A stretch of 64,000 bases of DNA from JACVRW01 sp963751105 (GCA_963751105.1 CAVVTG010000002.1:248001-312000), one strand, 5' to 3'; positions 38,562-47,137 are shown, numbered from the stretch's first letter. A program made the numbers and translations. The notes: generated from the sequence alone by a model not told the origin.

Positions 38562-39422
38562 ATGTCCGTCGAGTTCCCCGAAGTCCCCGGCGTCGAGCAC
38601 CGCTTCGTAGACGCCGGACGGCTGCGCATGCACGTGGCCGAGGCGGGCGCGGGCGATCCCGTCCTGCTCCTGCACGGCTGGCCCCAACACTGGTACCTGT
38701 GGCGCGAAGTCATTCCCCGGTTGGCTCCGCACGCACGGGTGATCTGCGCCGACCTGCGCGGCTTCGGCTGGACGGACGTGCCGCGCGGCGGCTACGACCG
38801 GGAGACCATGGCCGCCGACGTGCTGGCGCTGATGGACTCGCTCGGCCTGGAGCGTGTGCGCTTGGCCGGCCACGACTGGGGCGCGTGGATCGCCTTCCTG
38901 CTGGCGCTCGGCCACCCGGAGCGCATCGAGCGCCTGATGGCCTGCAGCATCGTGCCGCCCTGGCCGCAGCGCGACGCGCGCGCCCTGCTCGGCATCTGGC
39001 GCCTGGCCTATCAGATCCCGCTGGCCGCGCCCGGGATCGGCCGGGCGGCGGGGCGCCGCATCGCCCGGCTGGCGCTCGACAGCGCCGAGCCGCCGATCGG
39101 TGAGGCCACCAAGGACTTGTTCCTCGACCGGCTGGAGGGCGAGCGCGGCCGGGCCGGCGAGCTCCTCTACCGAACCTTCGTCCTGCGCGAGCTCGGCCCG
39201 GTGGCCGCGGGCCGCTACGCCGCGGCCGACCTGAGCGTGCCGACCCTCCTGCTGGCCGGCGACAAGGACCCCGTGATCCCCGCCGCCCAGGTGGAGCGGG
39301 TGGCCGCAGAGTCGTCGGCCGTGGAGGTCGAGCTGGTGCCGGGCGCCGGCCACTTCCTGGTGGACGAGCGCCCCGAGCTGGTGGCCGAGCGGGCGCTCGG
39401 CTTTCTCCTCGGGGGCGGCTAG
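38562..39422 (+). CDS. Epoxide hydrolase-like alpha/beta hydrolase
   Basis: This 286-aa protein has VLLLHGWPQHWYLWREVIPR (HGxP oxyanion motif), ADLRGFGWTDVP, the nucleophile elbow LAGHDWGAWIAF with Asp in place of Ser, and late acid/His motifs LLAGDKDPVIP and GAGHFLVDERP. Asp nucleophile plus HGWP points to the epoxide hydrolase/dehalogenase branch. Substrate unknown. ATG 38562 is likely; an in-frame TTG at 38553 would add three residues. The end overlaps the convergent CFA synthase gene by 4 nt (CTAG). Confidence 0.88.
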   Translation: MSVEFPEVPGVEHRFVDAGRLRMHVAEAGAGDPVLLLHGWPQHWYLWREVIPRLAPHARVICADLRGFGWTDVPRGGYDRETMAADVLALMDSLGLERVRLAGHDWGAWIAFLLALGHPERIERLMACSIVPPWPQRDARALLGIWRLAYQIPLAAPGIGRAAGRRIARLALDSAEPPIGEATKDLFLDRLEGERGRAGELLYRTFVLRELGPVAAGRYAAADLSVPTLLLAGDKDPVIPAAQVERVAAESSAVEVELVPGAGHFLVDERPELVAERALGFLLGGG

Positions 39423-40630
39423 CTCGCCGGCCGGGTGCAGCGCACCTGGTAGACGGAGGTGAAGCCGCTCTCGAAGCCGCGCCGGGCGGCCCTCAGGTAC
39501 ACACGCCAGACGCGCACGCGCTCGGCCCCGCCGATCCGGACCGCGTCGTCCAGGCGCTGGTCGAAGCGCATCGCCCAGTGGCGCAGGGTCTCGGCGTAGT
39601 CGGCGGCCAGGCCCTCCACGTGCTCCACCGGCAGCCCGGCCCGCTCGAGTGAGAGCACGATGCGGGAGAGGTGAAGCGGCGCCGCGTCGGGGAACACGTA
39701 GCGCTCGGAGAAGGCGCCGGCCTCGGGTTCGCCGTGCCGGAGACGGGCGATGCCGTGGTTGAGCACACGTCCGCCCGGCTTCACCAGCCGCGCCACCTGC
39801 CGGGCGTAGTCGTCGATCTGCACGTTGCCGACGTGCTCGACCATCCCGATGCTGGCCACGGCGTCGAACGGCTCTCCCGACAGCTCGCGGTAGTCCTCGA
39901 CCCGAAGGTCCACTCGATCGGCGAGCCCGGCCTCGGCGGCGCGCCGGCGGCCGAGCTCGGCCTGCGGCTCGGAGAGGGTTATTCCGGTCACGTGGACACC
40001 GCGCTCGCGCGCAGCGTGAATGGCGAAGCTGCCCCAGCCGCAGCCGATGTCGAGCACCCGCTGCCCGGGCTGGAGTGCGAGCTTGTCGCACACCAAGGCG
40101 AGCTTGGCCTGCTGGGCCTCCTCGAGCGTGGTGGCCCCGCGCGAGAACAGCCCGCAGCTGTAGGTCATCGAGTCGTCGAGGAACAGCGCGAAGTAGTCGT
40201 TCGACAGGTTGTAGTGGTGGCGCACCGCGCGGGCGTCGCGGAGCAGACTGTGGCGCCGGCCCTTCGGCTTGAGCTCGGCCGCCGGCACGCTGGGCGGACG
40301 CGCCACCCCCACGGCCCGGGCGGCGGCCAGCGCCAGCCGCGCCTTGGTGCCGCGGTCGATCGGCGGCGGCTGCCAGTTGCCCAGAACATCCAGCAGCCCA
40401 TCGATGTCGTCCACGTCTAGCGCGCCCGAGACGTACGCGCGGCCCAGGCCCAGTTGCCCGGGGGCGCGCAGCACGTGGGCGAGCGCCGCCGGCGAGCGCA
40501 CGGTGAAGGTGGGCCCGCCGTCGCCGTTCGTCGAGGCCAGCCGGCTGCCGTCCCACAGCTCTACGGAGAAGGGACGCTCCGGCAGCGCGCGCTCCACTTC
40601 CTCGACGAAAGGCTCGGTTCTCGGCGTCAT
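39419..40630 (-). CDS. cfa: Cyclopropane-fatty-acyl-phospholipid synthase
   Basis: This 403-aa SAM-dependent methyltransferase of the CFA/mycolic-acid family has HHYNLSNDYFALFLDDSMTY (lipid/bicarbonate region), SCGLFSRGATTLEEAQQAKL, the SAM site RVLDIGCGWGSFAIHAARE, GVHVTGITLSEPQ and the catalytic-core ASIGMVEHVGNVQIDDY. It would add a methylene bridge to unsaturated lipid chains, working on products of a desaturase such as the one at 36147. An N-terminal domain (about 1-110) precedes the methyltransferase as in full-length CFA synthases. ATG 40630 lies 50 nt from the divergent AraC gene. Confidence 0.93.
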   Translation of the reverse strand: MTPRTEPFVEEVERALPERPFSVELWDGSRLASTNGDGGPTFTVRSPAALAHVLRAPGQLGLGRAYVSGALDVDDIDGLLDVLGNWQPPPIDRGTKARLALAAARAVGVARPPSVPAAELKPKGRRHSLLRDARAVRHHYNLSNDYFALFLDDSMTYSCGLFSRGATTLEEAQQAKLALVCDKLALQPGQRVLDIGCGWGSFAIHAARERGVHVTGITLSEPQAELGRRRAAEAGLADRVDLRVEDYRELSGEPFDAVASIGMVEHVGNVQIDDYARQVARLVKPGGRVLNHGIARLRHGEPEAGAFSERYVFPDAAPLHLSRIVLSLERAGLPVEHVEGLAADYAETLRHWAMRFDQRLDDAVRIGGAERVRVWRVYLRAARRGFESGFTSVYQVRCTRPAS

Positions 40631-40680
40631 TGCCCGGGACCCTAGCCCGGCGCCGTCGCCGGGGTAGTGTGGATGCCCGG

Positions 40681-41535
40681 ATGACCGTCGTGGCCCGCCA
40701 TGAATCGCCCGAGCTCAGCTGGGAGATGGTCACCCGCGCCGCCCATCCGCGTCTCCGCGGCCACGTGCGCAACTACACCGGCTACATCGAGCGGACGGCA
40801 CAGCCGCTGCGCCGGCTCGAGGTGCCCACCGCCGACGTGACGCTCATCATCAGCCCCGACACCACGCTGGGACTGCCGGACCTCCGGGACCCCAATCGTC
40901 CCGATCTCCACCTGAGCTCGTTCGTGGCCGCCCTTCACGACACCTATGCGCTGGTGGACCACGGCGGCTTCCAGCACGGCATCGAGGTGCGCCTGACGCC
41001 GCTCGGCGCCCACGCTCTGTTCGGCCTGCCTATGCACGAGCTGACCAACAGGGTGGTGGGACTGGAGGACCTGCTGGGCCACGGCTCGGACGAGCTGGTG
41101 GGCCGGCTCTGGGACCGGCCCGGCTGGGACGGGCGGTTCACCCTGTTGGACGAGCTCATCGGCCGTCGCGTCGAGGAGGCCCAGCGGCCGGCCACCCACG
41201 AGCTCTTCTGGGCGTGGCGCCGGCTGCGGTCCAGCGGCGGCAGGACGAGCGTGGGCGGCCTGGCCCGCGAGCTCGGCTGGAGCCACCGCCGCCTGATCGC
41301 CCGCTTTCGCGAGCAGATCGGGATGCCGCCGAAGGCGGTGGCCCGGGTGCTGCGCTTCGACCGCGTGTCCAATCTGCTCCGGGCGAGCGAGGCGCCGAGC
41401 CTTGCCGAGGTGGCCTTCGAGTGCGGCTACTACGACCAGGCCCACCTCAACCGTGACTTCCGTGACTTCGCCGGCACCACCCCCAGCGCCTATCTCTCGG
41501 CACGCCTGCCCGAGGGCGGCGGCGTTCACGGCTGA
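40681..41535 (+). CDS. AraC-family transcriptional regulator
   Basis: This 284-aa regulator has a beta-rich N-terminal sensor part (VPTADVTLIISPDTTLGLPD) and a C-terminal AraC DNA-binding domain: SVGGLARELGWSHRRLIARF, GMPPKAVARVLRFDRVSNLL, SLAEVAFECGYYDQAHLNRD, FRDFAGTTPSAYL. The arrangement resembles the group annotated with DUF6597-like N-termini. It is divergent from the CFA synthase gene, a possible target. A TAGTGT box (40665-40670) lies 10 nt before ATG 40681, so the mRNA is probably leaderless. Confidence 0.92.
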   Translation: MTVVARHESPELSWEMVTRAAHPRLRGHVRNYTGYIERTAQPLRRLEVPTADVTLIISPDTTLGLPDLRDPNRPDLHLSSFVAALHDTYALVDHGGFQHGIEVRLTPLGAHALFGLPMHELTNRVVGLEDLLGHGSDELVGRLWDRPGWDGRFTLLDELIGRRVEEAQRPATHELFWAWRRLRSSGGRTSVGGLARELGWSHRRLIARFREQIGMPPKAVARVLRFDRVSNLLRASEAPSLAEVAFECGYYDQAHLNRDFRDFAGTTPSAYLSARLPEGGGVHG

Positions 41536-41586
41536 GCGTCAATTCCGTCCAATACCGAGCACCGGCCCGGGCGTAGGGTGGCGCCT

Positions 41587-41976
41587 ATGCAGACCTTCTA
41601 TCCGGTTCTCAAGTACGAAGACGCCCACGCCGCGATCGATTTCCTCGAGAAGGCCTTTGGCTTCGAGCGAAGCGCGGTCCACGAGGGCTCCAACGGCGGC
41701 GTTGCCCACGCCGAGCTGCGTTTCGGCGACGAGTTCGTGATGCTCGGCTCCACCAGCGAGGGCGACGAGCGCTTCAACCAGGGAGCGGGCCGCACCTCGT
41801 TGTACCTGGTGATCGACGACCCAGACGCCCGCTTCGAGCGCGCGAAGGCGGCCGGAGCGGAGATCGTGATGGAGCCGACCGACCAGGACTACGGCTCGCG
41901 CGACTTCGCGGTGCGCGACCCCGAGGGCAACGTCTGGGCATTCGGGACCTACGGGCCGTCCAGGGAGTCCGAGTAG
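41587..41976 (+). CDS. VOC-family (glyoxalase-fold) protein
   Basis: This 129-aa protein has a paired-beta-alpha glyoxalase/bleomycin-resistance fold: TFYPVLKYEDAHAAIDFLEK, HAELRFGDEFVMLGSTSEG, and TSLYLVIDDPDARFERAKAA, with a final metal-site-like SRDFAVRDPEGNVWAFGTY. The substrate is unknown; close relatives are called glyoxalases or PhnB-like. A TAGGGT box (41574-41579) 7 nt before ATG 41587 indicates a leaderless promoter. A hairpin follows the stop. Confidence 0.88.
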   Translation: MQTFYPVLKYEDAHAAIDFLEKAFGFERSAVHEGSNGGVAHAELRFGDEFVMLGSTSEGDERFNQGAGRTSLYLVIDDPDARFERAKAAGAEIVMEPTDQDYGSRDFAVRDPEGNVWAFGTYGPSRESE

Positions 41977-41979
41977 CGG

Positions 41980-41998
41980 ACCCCGGGTCGGCCGGGGT
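41980..41998 (+). terminator. Terminator-like hairpin after the VOC gene
   Basis: ACCCCG-N7-CGGGGT has a 6-bp stem and begins 4 nt after the stop codon. Confidence 0.35.
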
Positions 41999-42110
41999 GT
42001 GAGGCCGCGCGGAGGGCGTCCGACGACTTGTTGCTCTATAGGGGCACTAACTCGACAGACGCCCAGGACGAAGTGCCACCACGATAGGGCCGACCCCTCC
42101 CCAGCCAATC

Positions 42111-42138
42111 GGACCACGCGCGGCCGCCGCGCGGGTCC
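42111..42138 (-). terminator. Terminator-like hairpin after the P450 gene
   Basis: GGACC plus GCGCGG pair with CCGCGC plus GGTCC (11 bp with a small asymmetric bulge, 3-nt loop), 22 nt beyond the P450 stop. Confidence 0.45.
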
Positions 42139-42160
42139 GAACGGAGCGCGGCCAGCCCGC

Positions 42161-43480
42161 CTAGGCGACCGCCGCCGTCGCAGCCCGCCGCTCGCGCTCT
42201 CGCAGCACGGCAACTGCGCCCGCGCTCGGGCTGACGGTGATGCTGCGCCGCCGGGTCCGCTCGAAGCCGTCGCTCGCCAGAGCCAGCTCGCTGCCGGCGA
42301 GCACAGCCTTCAGCACCAGCTTCATCTCGAGCTGGGCGAAGCTCGCGCCCACGCAGCGCCGCCGGCCGCCGCCGAAGGGAATCCAGGTGTAGGTGCCGGG
42401 CGCCTGGTCGAGGAAGCGCTCGGGCCGGAAGGCGTACGGATCGGGGTAGATGGCCGGGTCGTGATGGATGAGGTATGCGTTCGCGGCGAGCGCGCAGCCC
42501 GCCGGGTAGGTCCAGCCACCGATCTCCACCGGCTCCATCACCAGCCGGGGCGCTGCGTTGGGGAGCACCGGACGCCGGCGGAGCGTCTCCTGGACGGTGG
42601 CCGTGAGGTAGGCGTCGTCGTCGTCGCGGTCGATCTCCTCGCTCAGCCGGCGCAGCACCCGCGGCGTTCGCGTCAGGCGCTCGAAGGCCCAGGCCAGCTC
42701 GGAGGCCGTGGTCTCGTGGCCGGCCACGAGCAGTGTCATGAGCTCGTCGCGCAGCTCCTGCGCCGACATCGGCGAGCCGTCCTCGTGACGTGCCTCGAGC
42801 AGCATCGCGAGCACGTCGTCTCCCTCGCCCGGGGCCCGCCTGCGCTCGTCGATCAGCTCGAACATGAGCGAGTCGGCCTCCTCGCGGTCGCGGACGAAGC
42901 CCCGCCAGCGCGCACCTCGCTGGAACGCGGGGAGCATGGAGGTCGGCGAGGTGGTCACCTCGAGGATGGTGTTGAGCTTCTCGCGCAGGCGCTCGTAGCG
43001 CCCACCCGGGTCGACGCCGAACACGGCCCGCAGGATGATCTCGAGCGTCAGGGCCTGCAGCCGGGGATGGAGCTCGAACGCCTCTCCTCGTGGCCAGCGG
43101 GCCACCTCGCGCTCGGCCACCTCGGACACCAGGCCGGAGAGGCGATCCATCCGCTCGCCGTGGAACGCGGGCAGCATGAGCTTGCGCTGGCTCATGTGCG
43201 TCCCCTCGTCGAGGAGGATCAGCGAGTTGCGCCCCACGATCGGTTCGAGGATGCGGGCGCCCTCCCCGGGGTGGAGCACTTCGGGCGACGCGGTGAAGAC
43301 CTCCTTGACCACCTCGGGGTCGGCGAGGTGGACGAACGGCGGCGTCTGGAGGAACAGCATCGTGAAGCGGTTGCCGTAACGCGAGCGGCACCGCTCGAAG
43401 AACGGTGCCGTCCTCGTCCACCAGCCCAACGTCTGGAGCGTCTTCGGCATGCGGGGTCCGGGCGGTAGGCCGCGGGGCAT
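42161..43480 (-). CDS. Cytochrome P450
   Basis: This 439-aa P450 has the I-helix LLVAGHETTASELAWAFERL (AGxET oxygen-activation motif), the K-helix ExxR in QETLRRRPVLPNAAPR, and the haem-ligand loop FGGGRRRCVGASFAQLEMKL with Cys as axial ligand. It starts MPRGLPPGPRMPKTLQTLGW, a Pro-rich N-terminus without a membrane anchor. It fits the CYP110/102-like class that oxidises long-chain or aromatic substrates. A redox partner is not encoded nearby. A strong hairpin follows the gene. Confidence 0.94.
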   Translation of the reverse strand: MPRGLPPGPRMPKTLQTLGWWTRTAPFFERCRSRYGNRFTMLFLQTPPFVHLADPEVVKEVFTASPEVLHPGEGARILEPIVGRNSLILLDEGTHMSQRKLMLPAFHGERMDRLSGLVSEVAEREVARWPRGEAFELHPRLQALTLEIILRAVFGVDPGGRYERLREKLNTILEVTTSPTSMLPAFQRGARWRGFVRDREEADSLMFELIDERRRAPGEGDDVLAMLLEARHEDGSPMSAQELRDELMTLLVAGHETTASELAWAFERLTRTPRVLRRLSEEIDRDDDDAYLTATVQETLRRRPVLPNAAPRLVMEPVEIGGWTYPAGCALAANAYLIHHDPAIYPDPYAFRPERFLDQAPGTYTWIPFGGGRRRCVGASFAQLEMKLVLKAVLAGSELALASDGFERTRRRSITVSPSAGAVAVLRERERRAATAAVA

Positions 43481-43505
43481 GCCTGCAATGTACGGGAAGC
43501 GGGTT

Positions 43506-43571
43506 CTAAAGCAGGATCACGATGATGATGACCAGCAGGATTACTACGACGGCTCCGACTCCGATGTACAC
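43506..43571 (-). CDS. Very short hydrophobic membrane peptide (21 aa)
   Basis: A GTG start at 43571 with a perfect AGGAGG ribosome site (GCGAGGAGGTCGCC, 5-nt spacing) opens a 21-codon frame ending in TAG at 43506. The peptide is one uninterrupted hydrophobic helix (YIGVGAVVVILLVIIIVILL). The ideal ribosome site and clean helix argue it is real despite its size. Single-helix microproteins like this often bind and tune a membrane protein or act as toxins; which applies here is unknown. It is divergent from the metallopeptidase gene (89 nt). Confidence 0.55.
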   Translation of the reverse strand: MYIGVGAVVVILLVIIIVILL

Positions 43572-43659
43572 GGCGACCTCCTCGCGTTTGGACTTGCCTA
43601 CACCCTCTGCCCCCGAAATGGCGCGGACAAACCCGCTCTGAATAAGCGAGGATGGCCGG

Positions 43660-44562
43660 ATGCGCTGGCGACGACCGGGGAAGAGCGGCGACCTGATCGA
43701 CGCTCGCGGGGGCGGCGGTGGCCTCGGACGAGGGGGCGGCCTGCCGGGAGGGCGGATGGCCATTCCCGGCGGCCTTGGCATCGGAGGGCTCGTGATCTTC
43801 CTGCTGATCACGCTTCTGTCGGGCGGCGGCGGTGGTGGCGCACCGGCGTTCGGCGTCGACAACCAGTTCGGCCAGTCGCCCCAGGCGCCCGACGCGTCGG
43901 GCATTCCCGCGGCCCAGGACCCCGAGAAGGACCTCAAGGACTTCAGCTCCTACGTGTTCACCCGCGTGCAGGACACCTGGGCCGACACCTTCCGGCGGGC
44001 CGGCCAGCCCTACGAGCGGGCGCAGCTGGTGCTCTATCGCGGAGGGGTGAACACCGGCTGCGGGAGCGCGTCCTCGGCGGTGGGACCGTTCTACTGCCCG
44101 GCCGATCAGCGCGTCTACGTCGACCTGTCCTTCTACAACGACATGGAGCAGCAGCTGGGCGCGCAGGGAGACTTCGCCTGGGCGTACGTGATTGCTCACG
44201 AGGTCGGTCACCACGTCCAGAACGAGCTCGGCACAAGCTCAGAGGTGCGACGCCTCCAGCAGCAGAACCCCCGCGACGCCAACCGGCTGTCGGTGCGCCT
44301 CGAGCTGCAGGCCGACTGCTACGCCGGCGTGTGGGCCTACACCGTCTACGAGGCCGGCGACCTGGAGGAGGGCGACGTGGAGGAGGCCATCGGCGCCTCC
44401 GAGGCGGTGGGCGACGACCGGCTTCAGAGCCGGGCGGGCGGCAGCATCAACCCGGACTCCTTCACCCACGGCACGTCCGAGCAGCGGGCGCGCTGGTTCA
44501 ACACCGGTCGTGAGCGCGGCGAGCCGGGCGACTGCGACACCTTCTCGGTGGATTCGGTGTAG
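43660..44562 (+). CDS. Neutral zinc metallopeptidase (YpfJ/KPN_02809 family)
   Basis: This 300-aa membrane-anchored peptidase has a basic Gly-rich cytoplasmic start (ARGGGGGLGRGGGLPGGRM), one transmembrane helix (IGGLVIFLLITLLSGGG) and an outer catalytic domain. The zinc site is YVIAHEVGHHVQNEL (HEVGHH), with LELQADCYAGVWA as the downstream Glu. GCGSASSAVGPFYCPADQRV carries the conserved Cys pair. The family has unknown physiological substrates and is called 'neutral zinc metallopeptidase'. Its end marks the left edge of the lower-GC accessory stretch. Confidence 0.9.
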   Translation: MRWRRPGKSGDLIDARGGGGGLGRGGGLPGGRMAIPGGLGIGGLVIFLLITLLSGGGGGGAPAFGVDNQFGQSPQAPDASGIPAAQDPEKDLKDFSSYVFTRVQDTWADTFRRAGQPYERAQLVLYRGGVNTGCGSASSAVGPFYCPADQRVYVDLSFYNDMEQQLGAQGDFAWAYVIAHEVGHHVQNELGTSSEVRRLQQQNPRDANRLSVRLELQADCYAGVWAYTVYEAGDLEEGDVEEAIGASEAVGDDRLQSRAGGSINPDSFTHGTSEQRARWFNTGRERGEPGDCDTFSVDSV

Positions 44563-44926
44563 GGCTCTTGCGTGACTGTCGGCGGCCGCGCTCGTCAGCA
44601 CCCGTCCGCGAGGCCCTCGCGCTGCGCGCTCGTTTCGCTCGCCGCAAGCGGCGTGCTCTGACATGCTCCGCGGGCGGGTGTGCCGCGCGCGCCCGCCACG
44701 TCCCGGCGTTGGCGTTGGCCGAGGCGTACGAGGAGGCGTGGCCAGACACCAGCGCTGGACCGCCTAGCGGCTGTCGTTTTCACGCGGAAGCGGTACTGCA
44801 CGCATCGCTGAGAGCTGGCCCGACCCTCGCCAGGACTGACGCGATCGCTGCGTGGTCAAGAGATTGAGCGGCTAACCGCCGAAGCGCCGATAGCCGTCGT
44901 GCCCCACCCCTCAGTGCAGGACCCGT
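44563..44926. other. Gene-free stretch (364 nt)
   Basis: I see no convincing gene here. Short frames on both strands look like composition artefacts. G+C falls along it toward the following accessory gene, and no tRNA or clear attachment repeat is visible, so it may be the left border of a transferred segment. Confidence 0.4.
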
Positions 44927-46273
44927 CTAGCGGCTGCGCCTACCCTGCCGCTCCCTCGGACCCGCTGCCTTGACCCGCGCTTGCACCTCTCGATCGCGCG
45001 CAGCCTGCATCCCCGCGACCACAGCGCTCAAGGGAACACCAGCGGGTGCGGGAACCCATACGGCGTACGGAGAGTCGAGTTCTGGCGGCGGCAGTGCAGA
45101 CGGACGCCTGCCAATCCCACCATCTGCGTCAGGATCGTCAAATGCCAGGGCTTTACGTAGCTCCGAGTTCTGATCGATCACAGACTTTGCGTGCCGGACC
45201 GGGAAGAGCAGCGGGAGCGGGCCCGCAGGTGAGCACGCGCATACATCGAGCCAGAGCAACACATTGTCGGCGAGAGCGAGCATCCCATTGGACTCGAGAT
45301 CCATGGAGTCAATTCCCGCCCTGAGCTCGCTCCAAGGCGTCGGAGCGTCGATGTGAGCGCCAAGCCGGTTCCGCCAATCGTGAATCTGGTTGCGTGTGGT
45401 TGGCGCAATGGCATTTCGAAGGCCCTCCAGCTGCTCCTTTGGAGCGGGAGGGGCACCTGGTTCGCTGTACAGATCGAGAAGGCTCTGATCGCTAGCGGGT
45501 GGCGCGTCTGGTGCGGGACCGACTGCGAGGCGCAGGAGTTCGTTCATCTCAGCAGGTAGCTGGCATCGCACGAGACGATCGAGCGCAGACCCCCGGTCGA
45601 TGACCGGAGCTATCTCACGAAGCGTCACGACGTTCTCGGCGACGTCGTTAATCAGGGGAACTAGGCGTCCTATTTCACCGCCCATCCGGATCGGAAACGC
45701 ACTAGCCCGGCCTGCACCAAAACTGCTCGCGGTGATCGAGATCAGTCCCTCTTCGTTCACAGGGTCCAGTGCATCCAGCGCACGACCGAGTAGATCAGGG
45801 ACGGTAGGCGCCAAATCAACCGAGGAAACCCCCGAGACCGCTGCCAGTTGAACATAGAACTCGATTGCGTCGTCAACCAGTGTGCCAACTGAGAGTTCAC
45901 CGATCTCGGCCCAGAGTTTGAAGCTCACCAGTTGGTCCGATGCGGCGTCGGCATCGCGCCGCTGCCGCTTCGCAGCAATGTAATCGCGTACGTGTTGGTA
46001 GTCGTCCCAATCGCGTCGCAGGCGATCGAGAGGTGGCGATGCAGACTCGGCCGCGGCGCTAGTCGAATCCTGCCTCGCAAGCTGATTTCGCCAGGCGGCA
46101 CCGAATCGAATGACGTCGTCGAGGTAGACGAACACGTATCGCGCGATCACCCTCTTGCGATGGGGGTCGGAGGCGGCAGCCGCGAGCTCCCGGGCCGCAA
46201 CAGCCATCTCGACGGCGTGCCCTGTCTTCTCGGAGGCGTCGGTCAGGCTCGTGAATGTATCTCGATGCGCCAT
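44927..46273 (-). CDS. Unknown 448-aa helical protein of accessory region
   Basis: I do not recognise this protein. ATG 46273 opens 448 codons. The product is mostly helical: ETGHAVEMAVAARELAAAA-like start (HAVEMAVAARELAAAASDPH), AWRNQLARQD, then a central all-alpha part and a Pro/Ala-rich C-terminus ending in basic residues. IHDWRNRLGAHIDAP carries an R-x5-H arrangement reminiscent of the catalytic motif of HEPN RNases, which occur in defence and abortive-infection proteins, but one motif is weak evidence. Base composition is clearly less GC-rich (near 60% by eye) than its surroundings, a sign of horizontal transfer. Confidence 0.6.
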   Translation of the reverse strand: MAHRDTFTSLTDASEKTGHAVEMAVAARELAAAASDPHRKRVIARYVFVYLDDVIRFGAAWRNQLARQDSTSAAAESASPPLDRLRRDWDDYQHVRDYIAAKRQRRDADAASDQLVSFKLWAEIGELSVGTLVDDAIEFYVQLAAVSGVSSVDLAPTVPDLLGRALDALDPVNEEGLISITASSFGAGRASAFPIRMGGEIGRLVPLINDVAENVVTLREIAPVIDRGSALDRLVRCQLPAEMNELLRLAVGPAPDAPPASDQSLLDLYSEPGAPPAPKEQLEGLRNAIAPTTRNQIHDWRNRLGAHIDAPTPWSELRAGIDSMDLESNGMLALADNVLLWLDVCACSPAGPLPLLFPVRHAKSVIDQNSELRKALAFDDPDADGGIGRRPSALPPPELDSPYAVWVPAPAGVPLSAVVAGMQAARDREVQARVKAAGPRERQGRRSR

Positions 46274-46866
46274 GCCACGAATCGAGTCGGGCGCGGTCAA
46301 GCAGCATCTCGGACGTGGCCTCTCCTCGGGCTCGGGAACGAGACCGAGCATCCATCGATAGCAACCGCTCCGTGACCGGAGCAGCAGCGAAACCGAACCG
46401 GCACGAGCGAACGCCGACCACCGCGGCCCGTTCCAAGCAGCAGCGCATCAAGGTCATCGGCCATGAATCGCGCTCGGTCGGGCGCTAACGCGCTGCGACC
46501 TCGGGCGTCGTGAACCGGCTCATGTTCGCTGTCGCCAGCAGGCCGCAGCTGACCTACGGTCTTTTCGTTGTTGCGGCGGATCGCTTCCACGCGGGCTTTC
46601 CTCACCCTCTCGAGATCCCTCGCGTACGGACGGCCAACCCTACGGAGTAGTCGATGCGATTGGGCTCCTGCAGTGCGCGGGACCGAGAGCGCGGTAGTTC
46701 ACCCCCGCGAGGGCGCGGTAGTTCACTGCGCTAGTCGGTACTCCTGTGCGATCCGAGCGTCGCTCCTACGGACATATCGGGCCGCCGACCCGACACCCGC
46801 GCAGACTCGCGTCTGAGCCTGTGGCCGTTAGTACCCGCGAACGTTCGGACTGCTGCCTTCACGCGA
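46274..46866. other. Non-coding or decayed stretch
   Basis: I find no supported gene. On the minus strand, a frame around 46716-46560 reads ARDLERVRKARVEAIRRNNE with an out-of-frame continuation, possibly a decayed gene end. A 24-nt tandem repeat lies at 46685-46732. The MITE-like element starts at 46867. Confidence 0.35.
46685..46732 (+). repeat. 24-nt tandem repeat (two copies)
   Basis: The two units share the 14-mer GCGCGGTAGTTCAC at 46689-46702 and 46713-46726, exactly 24 nt apart, each preceded by GAG. Purpose is unknown; it could be binding sites (iterons) of a mobile element. Confidence 0.55.
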
Positions 46867-47047
46867 GGCTGTTGCATAAAGCCGTCTCGGAAACGGTGCA
46901 GCAGGTTCGCTGAGAGGGCGCTAGACGGGCTGGGTGCAACGGGGTCGAGACGGACCGGCGTCGCTTGACGGATGGATGCGATGGCCGTTTTTGGAGCCCA
47001 CCTTTAGAAGCGATCCAGCGGGCTCGCCGAGGGTTTGTGCAACAGCC
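46867..47047. mobile_element. MITE-like element with IS6-like terminal repeats
   Basis: The terminal inverted repeats GGCTGTTGCATAAAGCC (46867-46883) and, reversed, GGCTGTTGCACAAACCC (47031-47047) match at 15 of 17 positions. They flank a 181-nt element with no transposase. The 7-mer CACGCGA lies directly before the left end (46860-46866) and, one base off, after the right end (47049-47055), like a target duplication of 7-8 bp. The GGCTNTTGCA-type end resembles IS6-family ends, which also make 8-bp duplications. A full-length parent is not in the window. Confidence 0.6.
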
Positions 47048-47137
47048 ACACGCGAAATGGGAAGCGAGACGAACGGACCGTTTTCCGGGATCGACGGTGG
47101 TGGTCGTCTCGGCGACCGGGAAACCCCGACCGCGTTT

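Noticed and set aside
44568..44867. 99-codon frame after the metallopeptidase gene
   Set aside because: No ribosome site, no domain, and composition typical of chance frames in GC-rich DNA.
46297..46605. 102-codon minus-strand frame in the accessory region
   Set aside because: Only the first ~20 codons look protein-like; the rest is low-complexity and out of frame with any homologue I recognise.
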